NCBI GenBank assembly: GCA_963402885.1
Contig: OY727101.1
Location: 15,476,417 to 15,540,416, forward strand
Source: Antedon bifida
Lineage: Eukaryota; Echinodermata; Crinoidea; Comatulida; Antedonidae
DNA: 64,000 bases
Direction of reading: 5' to 3'
A program made the translations under genes and the position numbers. Shown in pieces: positions 12,739 to 29,746 of the stretch. The number at the start of each line of letters is the position of its first letter. Position 1 is the stretch's first letter. The notes under the pieces are model-generated. The model was not told where the DNA came from. It saw only the letters and a program-made list of their open reading frames with translations, and made no database searches.

Positions 12739-13875
12739 CTGTAAATAAAGGAAAATCAAATCTAAATAAAATATCTGTGGGTTAAAATTTCTCAAGTAAT
12801 AATTAATAGTAGACCAAGACTTTAAATGTAAAATATTAATAAAATGAATCACATAGCATTAAAACATATCTACTAAGAACAAACTATTTTATCTAAATTA
12901 AATTAAGAAAATATTACATATGAATAATTATGTTTTTTTTTCAATTAACAAAACTATATAAAGAATTACAACATAAATTAGAGTAAATTGAATAATCTTT
13001 GTTTATTAAACAGTGTATGTATTAACTCTTTGATCCCTGAGCACTTCCTTTAATGCAATCAAATTATTTGAGAATCTTATCTAAATCCACAAATACAGTT
13101 GATTGCCTAATTAAACGAATGCTTTAGATCAAAGAGTAGAAGCCTACACTTAATTAAACAATCATTATAATAAAAGTTAAATTGTTTATCTATCAATTAG
13201 AAGGCTTAGTCTGTTTCCCATGGATGCTATTCTGATACAGCACACATTTAGTTTTTTATAGTTTAAAATTATGTTAGGCCTAAAATCTATTACAGGCTAC
13301 ATAGGCTAGTCTAACTAGTAGTAGGATTGTTAAAATATTAAATAAATTAAACTTTGAAGAATAGCTTACTTTAAACTAAATCGATAAATACTAATCTAAG
13401 CCTAGGCCTAGTCTATCTAACTACCCGTAGTAGATAAGTTTTGAAGAAAAAAAATAACAGGGAGCCTTAAGTAAGTATAGCATCTTACTAGGGCCTATAG
13501 CCCTTGCAGGCCCATGGTTTGACTTACAATTCATGGCAACCAAAAAAGTCTTTCTATCTAGCCTAGCCTAGGCGGCCTATATAGTAAATACATTAATTAA
13601 AGTAAGTGTCGAGTGACACTATATCTAAACCCTAACTAACCTATAAAGGCATGCGTTATTGTTAATACTTTATGAAATATATGTAGGCCTATTGGTAATT
13701 AGGGGGGGAAGTAATAATAGCAAATGCATTTTACCCCACAGAGCAGACCGCCAACAAGAATTAGCGTCGACCGCGGGGCTGGCACCCATACAAACACATT
13801 TGCTAGGCCATAGTCACGGCCTAGGCCAAACAAGTTATCAACACTTTAAATGCATGAAATCAATTTCGCTCTTAC
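12739..13875. other. intron or upstream region of the DUF6729-type gene
   Basis: AT-rich, no coding sequence recognised apart from the flanking candidate exons. It contains a small inverted-repeat element (13022-13138) and GC-richer TAGGCCTA-type patches around 13,260-13,580. Low-complexity AT tracts make up much of the rest. Confidence 0.4.
13022..13138. mobile_element. small MITE-like element, terminal repeats TTAACTCTTTGATC
   Basis: TTAACTCTTTGATC at the left is matched by GATCAAAGAGTAGAA at the right, about 117 bp overall, with no coding capacity. The size and end structure fit a miniature inverted-repeat element. It is the only copy seen in this window. Confidence 0.5.
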
Positions 13876-14010
13876 CTTTAATGCAAGTACACGTTCGAGT
13901 TGAATACAGCTACTACCAGAATTCGCCTTGAAATTAATAATAATAATAATAAGTCTAGAGGATTTGTAAAAAGATGTTGTCGCATGTAAATCTGGACAAA
14001 ATCTCATCAT
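13876..14010 (-). other. candidate first exon of the DUF6729-type gene
   Basis: A - strand exon ending in a strong donor (TTAAAG|GTAAGAG at 13876). Reading from ATG at 14010 gives 45 codons with no stop (MMRFCPDLHATTSFYKSS at the start) and phase 0 at the donor, so it could splice directly to the acceptor before 12625 and add 45 residues. It could equally be a 5' UTR exon. It lies just downstream, in the direction of transcription, of the CCAAT/CRE-like cluster. Confidence 0.35.
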
Positions 14011-14048
14011 TGTTTGTGTTGTGAAAAACTTGTGGAAGTCAGATATTA

Positions 14049-14185
14049 ATTACGTCACTTTTCAGTGTTCTGATTGGTCAAAATGACGACATTTGGAACA
14101 CTTTTCTAAGGCTCTGCTTACGTCACTTTTCAGTGCTCTGATTGTTCAACTTTTGGAACGCTTTCCGCTGCTCTGATTGGTCAAT
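14049..14185 (-). promoter_or_regulatory. CCAAT and CRE-like cluster, likely promoter of the DUF6729-type gene
   Basis: Two direct repeats of TTACGTCACTTTTCAGTG are each followed by TCTGATTG, and a third GCTCTGATTGGTCAA follows at about 14172. On the - strand these read as CCAAT boxes (two exact, one changed to ACAAT) and TGACGTAA elements, the typical proximal-promoter spacing for a gene transcribed leftward. The candidate first exon begins about 40-130 bp further on. Regulatory function is inferred from motif content only. Confidence 0.45.
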
Positions 14186-14234
14186 CAGTTGTTCAATTCA
14201 TTGTCCAATTCTACAGCACACATTGGGTTATTTG

Positions 14235-17200
14235 TATACTATAGTAAGGGAAATTTTCGAAAAATGGCTAATTTCCGCCCTTTTATTTGTTGACATAAAT
14301 GGTTACTATAGCATAATAAACATGCGCAGAGTCGAATAATGGGTTCTGCGCATGTCAATTGTGCTATAGTAACCAGTTTTATCGAAAAATAAAAAGGTCG
14401 AAAATTTGCCAATTTTTGAAAAAATCCCTGTACTATAGTAAGGGAAATTTTCGAAAAATGGCTAATTTTCGACCCTATTATTTTTTGACATAAATGGTTA
14501 CTATAGCATAATAAACATGCGCAGAGTCGAATAATGGGTTCTGCGCATGTCAATTGTGCTATAGTAACCAGTTTTATCGAAAAATAAAAAGGTCGAAAAT
14601 TTGCCATTTTTTGAAAAAATCCCTATACTATAGTAAGGGAAATTTTCGAAAAATAGCCAATTTTTGACCCTTTTATTTTTTGACGTAAATGATTACTATA
14701 GCATAATAAACATGCGCAGAGTCGAATAATGCGTTATGCGCATGTCAATTGTGCTATAGTAACCAGTTTTATCGAAAAATAAAAAGGTCGAAAATTTGCC
14801 ATTTTTTAAAAAAATCCCTGTACTATAGTAAGGGAAATTTTCGAAAAATAGCCAATTTTTTACCCTTTTATTTTTTGACGTAAATGATTACTATAGCATA
14901 ATAAACATGCGCAGAGTCGAATAATGCGTTATGCGCATGTCAATTGTGCTATAGTAACCAGTTTTCTCGAAAAATAAAAAGGTCGAAAATTTGCCATTTT
15001 TAAAAAAAATCCCTGTACTATAGTACAGGGAAATGTTCGAAAAATAGCCAATTTTGGACCCCTTTATTTTTTGACATAAATGATTACTATAGCATAATAA
15101 ACATGCGCAGAGTCGAATAATGAGTTCTGCGCATGTGAATTGTGCTATAGTAACCAGTTTTATCGAAAAATAAAAAGGTCGAAAATTTGACATTTTTTGA
15201 AAAAATCCCTGTACTATAGTAAGGGAAATTTTCGAAAAATGGCTAATTTTCGACCCTTTTATTTTTTGACATAAATGATTACTATAGCATAATAAACATG
15301 CGCAGAGTCGAATAATGGGTTCTGCGCATGTCAATTGTGCTATAGTAACCAGTTTTATCGAAAAATAAAAAGGTCGAAAATTTGCCATTTTTTGAAAAAA
15401 TCCCTATACTATAGTAAGGGAAATTTTCGAAAAATAGCCAATTTTTGACCCTTTTATTTTTTGACGTAAATGATTACTATAGCATAATAAACATGCGCAG
15501 AGTCGAATAATGCGTTATGCGCATGTCAATTGTGCTATAGTAACCAGTTTTATCGAAAAATAAAAGGGTCGAAAATTTGCCATTTTTTAAAAAAATCCCT
15601 GTACTATAGTAAGGGAAATTTTCGAAAAATAGCCAATTTTTTACCCTTTTATTTTTTGACGTAAATGATTACTATAGCATAATAAACATGCGCAGAGTCG
15701 AATAATGCGTTAGGCGCATGTCAATTGTGCTATAGTAACCAGTTTTATCGAAAAATAAAAAGGTCGAAAATTTGCCATTTTTAAAAAAAATCCCTGTACT
15801 ATAGTACAGGGAAATGTTCGAAAAATAGCCAATTTTGGACCCCTTTATTTTTTGACATAAATGATTACTATAGCATAATAAACATGCGCAGAGTCGAATA
15901 ATGAGTTCTGCGCATGTCAATTGTGCTATAGTAACCAGTTTTATCGAAAAATAAAAAGGTCGAAAATTTGCCATTTTTTGAAAAAATCCCTATACTATAG
16001 TAAGGGAAATTTTCGAAAAATAGCCAATTTCTGACCCTTTTATTTTTTGACGTAAATGATTACTATAGCATAATAAACATGCGCAGAGTCGAATAATGCG
16101 TTATGCGCATGTCAATTGTGCTATAGTAACCACTTTTGACATGAATGGTTACTATAGCATAATAAACATGCGCAGAGTCGAATAATGCGTTCTGCGCATG
16201 TCAATTGTGCTATAGTAACCAGTTTTATCGAAAAATAAAAAGGTCGAAAATTTGCCATTTTTTGAAAAAATCCCTGTACTATAGTAAGGGAAATTTTCGA
16301 AAAATGGCTAATTTCCGCCCTTTTATTTGTTGACATAAATGGTTACTATAGCATAATAAACATGCGCAGAGTCGAATAATGGGTTCTGCGCATGTCAATT
16401 GTGCTATAGTAACCAGTTTTATCGAAAAATAAAAAGGTCGAAAATTTGCCATTTTTTGAAAAAAATCTCTGTACTATAGTACAGGGAAATTTTCGAAAAA
16501 TGGCCAATATTCGACCCTTTTATTTTTTAACATAAATGGTTACTATAGCATAATAAACATGCGCAGAGAAGAATAATGCGTTCTGCGCATGTCAATTGTG
16601 CTATAGTAACCACTTTTGACATAAATGATTACTATAGCATAATAAACATGCGCAGAGTCGAATAATGGGTTCTGCGCATGTCAATTGTGCTATAGTAACC
16701 AGTTTTATCGAAAAATAAAAAGGTCGAAAATTTGCCATTTTTTGAAAAAATCCCTATACTATAGTAAGGGAAATTTTCGAAAAATAGCCAATTTTTGACC
16801 CTTTTATTTTTTGACGTAAATGATTACTATAGCATAATAAACATGCGCAGAGTCGAATAATGCGTTATGCGCATGTCAATTGTGCTATAGTAACCAGTTT
16901 TATCGAAAAATAAAAGGGTCGAAAATTTGCCATTTTTTTAAAAAATCCCTGTACTATAGTAAGGGAAATTTTCGAAAAATAGCCAATTTTTTACCCTTTT
17001 ATTTTTTGACGTAAATGATTACTATAGCATAATAAACATGCGCAGAGTCGAATAATGCGTTATGCGCATGTCAATTGTGCTATAGTAACCAGTTTTATCG
17101 AAAAATAAAAAGGTCGAAAATTTGCCATTTTTAAAAAAAATCCCTGTACTATAGTACAGGGAAATGTTCGAAAAATAGCCAATTTTGGACCCTTTTATTT

Positions 17201-19650
17201 TTTGACATAAATGGTTACTATAGCATAATAAACATGTGCAGAGTCGAATAATGGGTTCTGCGCATGTCAATTGTGCTATAGTAACCAGTTTTATCGAAAA
17301 ATAAAAAGGTCGAAAATTTGCCATTTTTTGAAAAAATCCCTATACTATAGTAAGGGAAATTTTCGAAAAATAGCCAATTTCTGACCCTTTTATTTTTTGA
17401 CGTAAATGATTACTATAGCATAATAAACATGCGCAGAGTCGAATAATGCGTTATGCGCATGTCAATTGTGCTATAGTAACCACTTTTGACATGAATGGTT
17501 ACTATAGCATAATAAACATGCGCAGAGTCGAATAATGCGTTCTGCGCATGTCAATTGTGCTATAGTAACCAGTTTTATCGAAAAATAAAAAGGTCGAAAA
17601 TTTGCCATTTTTTGAAAAAAATCTCTGTACTATAGTAAGGGAAATTTTCGAAAAATGGCTAATTTCCGCCCTTTTATTTGTTGACATAAATGGTTACTAT
17701 AGCATAATAAACATGCGCAGAGTCGAATAATGGGTTCTGCGCATGTCAATTGTGCTATAGTAACCAGTTTTATCGAAAAATAAAAAGGTCGAAAATTTGC
17801 CATTTTTTGAAAAAAATCTCTGTACTATAGTACAGGGAAATTTTCGAAAAATGGCCAATATTCGACCCTTTTATTTTTTAACATAAATGGTTACTATAGC
17901 ATAATAAACATGCGCAGAGAAGAATAATGCGTTCTGCGCATGTCAATTGTGCTATAGTAACCACTTTTGACATGAATGGTTACTATAGCATAATAAATAT
18001 GTGCAGAGTCGAATAATGCGTTCTGCGCATGTCAATTGTGTTATAGTAACTAGTTTTATCAAAAAATAAAAAGGTCGAAAATTTGCCATTTTTTGAAAAA
18101 ATCCCTATACTATAGTAAGGGAAATTTTCGAAAAATAGCCAATTTTCGACCCTTTTATTTTTTGACGTAAATGATTACCATAGCATAATAAACATGCGCA
18201 GAGTCGAATAATGCGTTCTGCGCATGTCAATTGTGCTATAGTAACCAGTTTTATCGAAAAATAAAAAGGTCGAAAATTTGCCATTTTAAAAAAAAATCCC
18301 TGTACTATAGTAAGGGAAATTTTCGAAAAATGGCTAATTTCCGCCCTTTTATTTGTTGACATAAATGGTTACTATAGCATAATAAACATGCGCAGAGTCG
18401 AATAATGGGTTCTGCGCATGTCAATTGTGCTATAGTAACCAGTTTTATCGAAAAATAAAAAGGTCGAAAATTTGCCAATTTTTGAAAAAATCCCTGTACT
18501 ATAGTAAGGGAAATTTTCGAAAAATGGCTAATTTTCGACCCTTTTATTTTTTGACATAAATGGTTACTATAGCATAATAAAAATGCGCAGAGTCGAATAA
18601 TGGGTTCTGCGCATGTCAATTGTGCTATAGTAACCAATTTTATCGAAAAATAAAAAGGTCGAAAATTTGCCATTTTTTGAAAAAATCCCTATACTATAGT
18701 AAGGGAAATTTTCGAAAAATAGCCAATTTTTGACCCTTCTATTTTTTGACGTAAATGATTACTATAGCATAATAAACATGCGCAGAGTCGAATAATGCGT
18801 TCTGCGCATGTCAATTGTGCTATAGTAACCAGTTTTATCGAAAAATAAAAAGGTCGAAAATTTGCCATTTTTAAAAAAAATCCCTGTACTATAGTAAGGG
18901 AAATTTTCAAAAAATTGCAAATTTTCGACCCTTTTATTTTCGATAAAACTGTTTACTATAGCACAATTGTCATGCGCAGAACGCATTATTCGACTCTGCG
19001 TATGTTTAGTATGCTATAGTAATCATTTATGTCAAAAAATAAATTTTCGAAAAATAGCCAATTTTCGACCCTTTTATTTTTTGACGTAAATGATTACCAT
19101 AGCATAATAAACATGCGCAGAGTCGAATAATAAAGGGAAATTTTGTTATAAAATTGTGCTATTATAGTAACCACTTTTGACATGAATGGTTACTATAGCA
19201 TAATAAACATGTGCCGAGTCGAATAATGCGTTCTGCGCATGTCAATTGTGCTATAGTAACCGGTTTTATCAAAAAATAAAAAGGTCGAAAACTGCCATTT
19301 TTTGAAAAAATCTCTGTACTATAGCCATATAGGGATTTTTTCAAAAAATTGCAAATTTTCGACCCTTTTATTTTCGATAAAACTGTTTACTATAGCACAA
19401 TTGTCATGCGCATAACGCATTATTCGACTCTGCGCATGTTTATTATGCTATAGTAATCATTTATGTCAAAAAATAAAAGGGTCGAAAACTGGCTATTTTT
19501 CGAAAATTTCCGTTACTATAGTACAGGGATTTTTTTTTTAAATGGCAAATTTTCGACCTTTTTATTTTTCGATAAAACTGGTTACTATAGCACAATTGAC
19601 ATGCGCAGAACGCATTATGCGACTCTGCGCATGTTTATTATGTCAAAATT
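14235..19650. repeat. palindromic satellite array, right block
   Basis: About 27 monomers of the same family as 3121-6993, including the shared subtype with AATTTCCGCCCTTTTATTTG (14266, 16308, 17660, 18340). A subtype with GCGTTATGCGCATG is frequent here and not seen in the left block. From about 18,920 monomers appear in the opposite orientation (TTTTATTTTCGATAAAACTG followed by TATAGCACAATTGTCATGCG), with mixed orientation up to 19,650. The flip occurs at a palindrome, where strand exchange needs no extra breakpoint. Confidence 0.93.
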
Positions 19651-20345
19651 ATTATTATAAATGTCAAAATTTCAACCTTTTTATTTTTTTACATAAATGG
19701 TTACTATAGGTCTAGAAGATGATGATAACACAATATATGCGCATTTATAGGAATATTATCGCATAATAATAGTATTCTAAAAGTGCATATTTTGAGAAAA
19801 TCCCTTTTCGAAAAATGGCCAAATTTCGACCATTTTTATTTTTTCACATAAATGGTTACAAAAAAAAAATCCCTTTTTTTTTAAATGGCCAAAATATCCA
19901 CTTTTTAAAATTCAATAATTATGCGATAATATTGCCATATATTGTGTTATCATCATCTTATAGTATAAGTATAAGATATATATATATATTTACTACTGTA
20001 TAGTATAGGGATTTTTTTCGTAAAATGGCCAAAATATCCACTTTTTAAAATTCAATAATTATGCCATAATATTGCCATATATTGTGTTATCATCTTATAG
20101 AGTCATAGTAACTAATTATATCAACTAGTTACTTGTATCAATAAAAGAGTCGAAATTTTGGCAATTTTTCTCAAATTTCCATGTATAGTACAGGGATTTT
20201 TTTTCAAAAAATGGCCAAAATAACCACTTTTTAAAATTCAATAATTATGCTATAATATTGCCATATATGCGCATATATTGTGTTATCATCTTATAGAGTC
20301 ATAGTAACTAGTTATATAAAAAATAAAAGGGTCGAAATTTGGCCA
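19651..20345. repeat. degenerate satellite edge
   Basis: Eroded monomer pieces alternate with a second motif repeated three times, a segment containing AAAATGGCCAAAATATCCAC and CAATAATTATGC (near 19,880, 20,020 and 20,210). Divergence rises away from the array core, as expected at satellite edges. Nothing coding is seen. Confidence 0.6.
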
Positions 20346-20945
20346 TTTTCCTCAAATTTTTGTTTGCACCATGGGAAAACTGATACCACAAAATGGCATT
20401 TTAATAGTAATGGTCATGAGTTGGGATCCACTAACTGAATCAATTAGACTTGCCCTAAGTCTGTATTTATTGTCTGAAAACATGAGCTCGTATTTATTTT
20501 TTTAAATACTACATGAGACTGAATGTGTAAGCAAGATATCAACAACCAACATAATCTTATTAAATGAAATCACCACCACAACTACATGAATGCACAAGAT
20601 CATGTACGTAAATAATACTTTATCACGACTGTAGTAATTGGGACACATTTAAGAAGAAATGGTATAAATAATTTTCTTTGAATTGACCAATGTAACCCAT
20701 ACATCGTGAACTTAATTCCTACATCCTAAAAAAACTGAAAGGAGACAGGTTGAGTTGAGAACATCGCAATTTTAACTAAATATCATGTACGTGGGCTTGT
20801 CACTGGCCAATTTATTTTATGCTCGCAACTACACCCTTCCAGTTGAGTCAAGTAACTATCAGTTCTCGGACCTCCCTTTATAATTAGTATTGAAGAATTA
20901 AAAGTAAAATGTATTTATAAACATCAGTGAAAAATTTTTTTCCCA
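20346..20945. other. PSMC6 3' flank
   Basis: Unique-looking AT-rich DNA on the downstream side of PSMC6. TTTATT (a - strand AATAAA) near 20,812 is a candidate polyadenylation signal. No gene is recognised. Confidence 0.4.
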
Positions 20946-27135
<6,190 letters not shown>

Positions 27136-27364
27136 GTTGAAAAAAGGTAGTGAAAAGAGTGACAGCGACCTCTGTCGTCAGAATTTAACATGCCGTTGAT
27201 GGCGCACTTGTAAACAAATTCTATGGATACCGTTCAAACAATTTTTGTTATTGTACAAAACATGTATTTTTCTTGCTTTCAATTATGGTTATTATGCATT
27301 TAGTGACGGTAGTTTGAAAGAATAGTTTATTATTTGTTAATGGTTATTCTTAAGGTAGACCAAT
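27136..27364. promoter_or_regulatory. bidirectional promoter between PSMC6 and DNAJC27
   Basis: The two start codons are 229 bp apart on opposite strands, so both core promoters and 5' UTRs must share this interval unless non-coding first exons lie elsewhere. No TATA box stands out at a convincing position on either strand. Position is the only evidence. Confidence 0.6.
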
Positions 27365-28159
27365 ATGACAGGAAACATGTCAATCCGAGCCAAAATTATC
27401 AGCATGGGCAGCACTGAATCTGGGAAGAGCTGCATCATCAAACGCTACTGTGAAAAAAGATTTGTAAATAAATATCTTGCAACTATTGGAATAGACTATG
27501 GAGTTACAAAAATCAGAGTAAAAGATCGTGATGTAAAGATTAATATATTTGATATGGCTGGTCATCCGATATTTTATGAAGTACGGAATGAATTTTATAA
27601 AGATACACAGGGAGCACTTTTAGTTTACGACATAACGGACAGAAAAAGTTTTGAAGCTTTAGAATTTTGGTTAACAGAAATGAAACAAGAAATAGGTGAT
27701 CCATTATATATGGATAAAATTGTGTTTGCTGTTTGTGCTAATAAGATTGATAAAAAATCTAAACGTGTTGTAGACGAGCTTGAGGGTCAACTTTGGGCAG
27801 ACAGTAAAGGATTCCTCTATTTCGAGACGTCTGCTTGTTCTGGAGAAGGCATTAATGAGATGTTTAACAAACTGTTCGACGGAGTTGTTGTCGCGTTTGA
27901 GAATGGCGGAAGAGTGAAACGAATAGAAACGACACTTGGCTACACGAAGGAGCAAGTTGAAGCTGTCAAGTGTCTCAAGAATGGGCATAACGATTTTGAA
28001 CGTCTCGGTATAAAAGCGGGGTCCTCGAAAGATGAAATCAACAAGGCTTATCGCAAACTGGCCGTGTTACTACACCCAGATAAAACAGTAGCGCCGCAAA
28101 GTGAAGAAGCATTCAAGATATTAGTCAGTGCCCGAACAAACTTATTGAGTGGGAAATAA
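27365..28159 (+). CDS. DNAJC27: DnaJ homolog subfamily C member 27 (Rab-like GTPase with J domain), intronless
   Basis: Single-exon 264-aa protein, close to the length I recall for vertebrate DNAJC27 (about 273). The GTPase domain has GSTESGKS (15-22, P loop), T40 in the switch I ATIG, DMAGH (63-67, where Ras-type proteins have DTAGQ; the same DMAGH occurs in the family), NKID (126-129) and ETSA (154-157). The J domain spans about 209-262 with the HPD motif at 237-239. There is no C-terminal cysteine for prenylation. The family has been linked to MEK/ERK signalling and nuclear shuttling; that is from the literature, not the sequence. The start at 27365 gives a short N-terminus and a second in-frame Met lies four codons later. 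Absence of introns is notable, since the vertebrate gene is split. Confidence 0.95.
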   Translation: MTGNMSIRAKIISMGSTESGKSCIIKRYCEKRFVNKYLATIGIDYGVTKIRVKDRDVKINIFDMAGHPIFYEVRNEFYKDTQGALLVYDITDRKSFEALEFWLTEMKQEIGDPLYMDKIVFAVCANKIDKKSKRVVDELEGQLWADSKGFLYFETSACSGEGINEMFNKLFDGVVVAFENGGRVKRIETTLGYTKEQVEAVKCLKNGHNDFERLGIKAGSSKDEINKAYRKLAVLLHPDKTVAPQSEEAFKILVSARTNLLSGK

Positions 28160-28711
28160 AAATGGATGAAATATCATTACTGTTTATTTACTCTGATCCA
28201 CAAAATTTTAAAAGCAATGCACATGGATTTTTAAATAGCATTTGTTTCCAAAACTTTTCATGCAAATTAATTAATAAGGCACCTTTTTTTTAATAAAATA
28301 ATATATTGAACATATTAGTACTATTTTGTATTTTAAAAATATACCTTCCTTTTCTCTTTGGCATAATTTTACAATCAAAAGATTTCTTTCTAATAACATT
28401 GTACTGTATAATCAAAATTACTGTTGCAAAATAAATATTTGCTAGGGGTTTTCAATATATTACTGATTGAGAAATGATTTAATCCAGGCCTACTGTATAG
28501 TACGCACACTGCTCGTAATACTAATATTGTATTTACTGTATGCTGTAATTCATACTTACCATTTTACAGTCGCGCATGAGTGATCTACAACATGAATATG
28601 ATTTGCATAATATATGATGTGTTGTAATAAATTATCACATCAAAAATGGTACCAGTAAAATTAAAGTAGTTCTCTTTTAATAATTTTAATTCTCAAAATA
28701 TTCAGTGAACT

Positions 28712-28857
28712 TAAAAGCTCTGTCTACACTATCAAACTAGTTTGACAAAAAAAGTGTGATGTGCCCAATATGGTAGTATTATGACATCGTGTCTGTCCAT
28801 ATATGGGCACATCACATTTTTTGTTAAATAAAGTTTGATATTGTAGGTAGAGCTTTA
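28712..28857. mobile_element. MITE-A copy 7
   Basis: TTAAAAGCTCTGTCTACACT at the left and GATATTGTAGGTAGAGCTTTA at the right. The interior includes CCATATATGGGCACATCACA. It lies about 550 bp after the DNAJC27 stop. Confidence 0.88.
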
Positions 28858-29206
28858 ATTTTGTTAGTCAATATCTGTTTTCAATATATATGTACAGTAG
28901 TATGTTTGTTGGTGCTAATTTTAGTAAACTCACAGCATGTCTTAGTAAGATCTGCTATTGTTGTAACATGCTGTGCAAATGCATCCAGTGTGTATCATCA
29001 TCATTGTTATTGCTATGTACAGTAGTATCATTGCCTGACAAATCAATCAAATACATTATAAGAAAATTGTATTCCATCTTTTGCGTCTTCTGTATTACAT
29101 CCATTGTTTGTTACAAACATTACAGAAATACTGGTCACCCTTGTCGTCGTAATATTTTATCATAATTTCTCGTACTACACCAATGCGGGTACAACCAATT
29201 AAAAAG

Positions 29207-29349
29207 TTGGCCAGTGGCTGTATTCACCAATCACACTGAAGTGAGATATTTCTCTTAAATATTAAGCATTTCCCTTAAATTGTATTCACTCAAATAGGAG
29301 ATTCTCTTAATTTCTTGTTTCCCTTAGCCTAAGTGTGAATATGGCCAAA
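29207..29349. mobile_element. MITE-like inverted repeat, ends TTGGCCA...TATTCAC
   Basis: The left end contains TTGGCCAGTGGCTGTATTCA and the right end GTGTGAATATGGCCAAA. About 143 bp, non-coding, with internal TCTCTTAA-type repeats. Confidence 0.5.
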
Positions 29350-29492
29350 GGGATAGCCGAAAGGACCCCACCCATGCCCCCAATCCCAATATTAACCGAA
29401 TCTCCATCTAGAGCCCAGAATACCTTGCTTGCGTTAGTATGGTTTATATACTGACCAGATGGAATCTCTTGGTTAAAACAGTATTTGTTCTG

Positions 29493-29746
29493 TTAAGGCC
29501 AATTTATGAGCGGTAACAGTAAGGGAAAAAATAGAATCTATATTATTTCTTTTCTATTTTATTTTTGTAAAGAATTTCAAATTCTGTTGCATTTTGAGTA
29601 TTTATACCGAATAAATTATGTCCATTACACAAAACATGGAGTGGACGGGCGGTTGAGCGGAAACCTGCTCAGGATAGATACAGATTCTATGTGGGACAAA
29701 CTACATGGTTTTCCGCTAACCAATACTGCTGGTCTGTGTAAATGGG
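29493..29746. mobile_element. MITE-B copy 1 (TTAAGGCCAATTTA ends)
   Basis: Starts TTAAGGCCAATTTATGAGCG and ends near CTGGTCTGTGTAAATGG. It shares GGACGGGCGGTT, CCGCTAACC and ATAGATACA with the copy at 46862-47048. It is about 250 bp and only its terminal segments are inverted. Confidence 0.55.

Larger units (their letters stand above)
6994..14234. mobile_element. about 7.24-kb island interrupting the satellite (putative transposon or insertion)
   Basis: At 6993 the array stops after AAAAAAATCCCTG and at about 14235 it resumes with TATACTATAGTAAGGG. Elsewhere in the array these two pieces are directly joined (for example near 6599, CCCTGTACTATAGTAAGGG), and the monomer subtype is the same on both sides. 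So a single array was probably opened at the palindrome centre. The interval holds one intact DDE-like gene on the - strand, its likely promoter and a small MITE. I found no obvious terminal inverted repeats and no clear target-site duplication beyond a possible TA. It could be an autonomous element of the gene it carries, or unrelated sequence captured by rearrangement. Confidence 0.55.

Noticed and set aside
14239-19660. Similar repeated ORFs of 60-165 codons in the right array
   Set aside because: Same explanation: satellite-derived, no start context or conserved domain.
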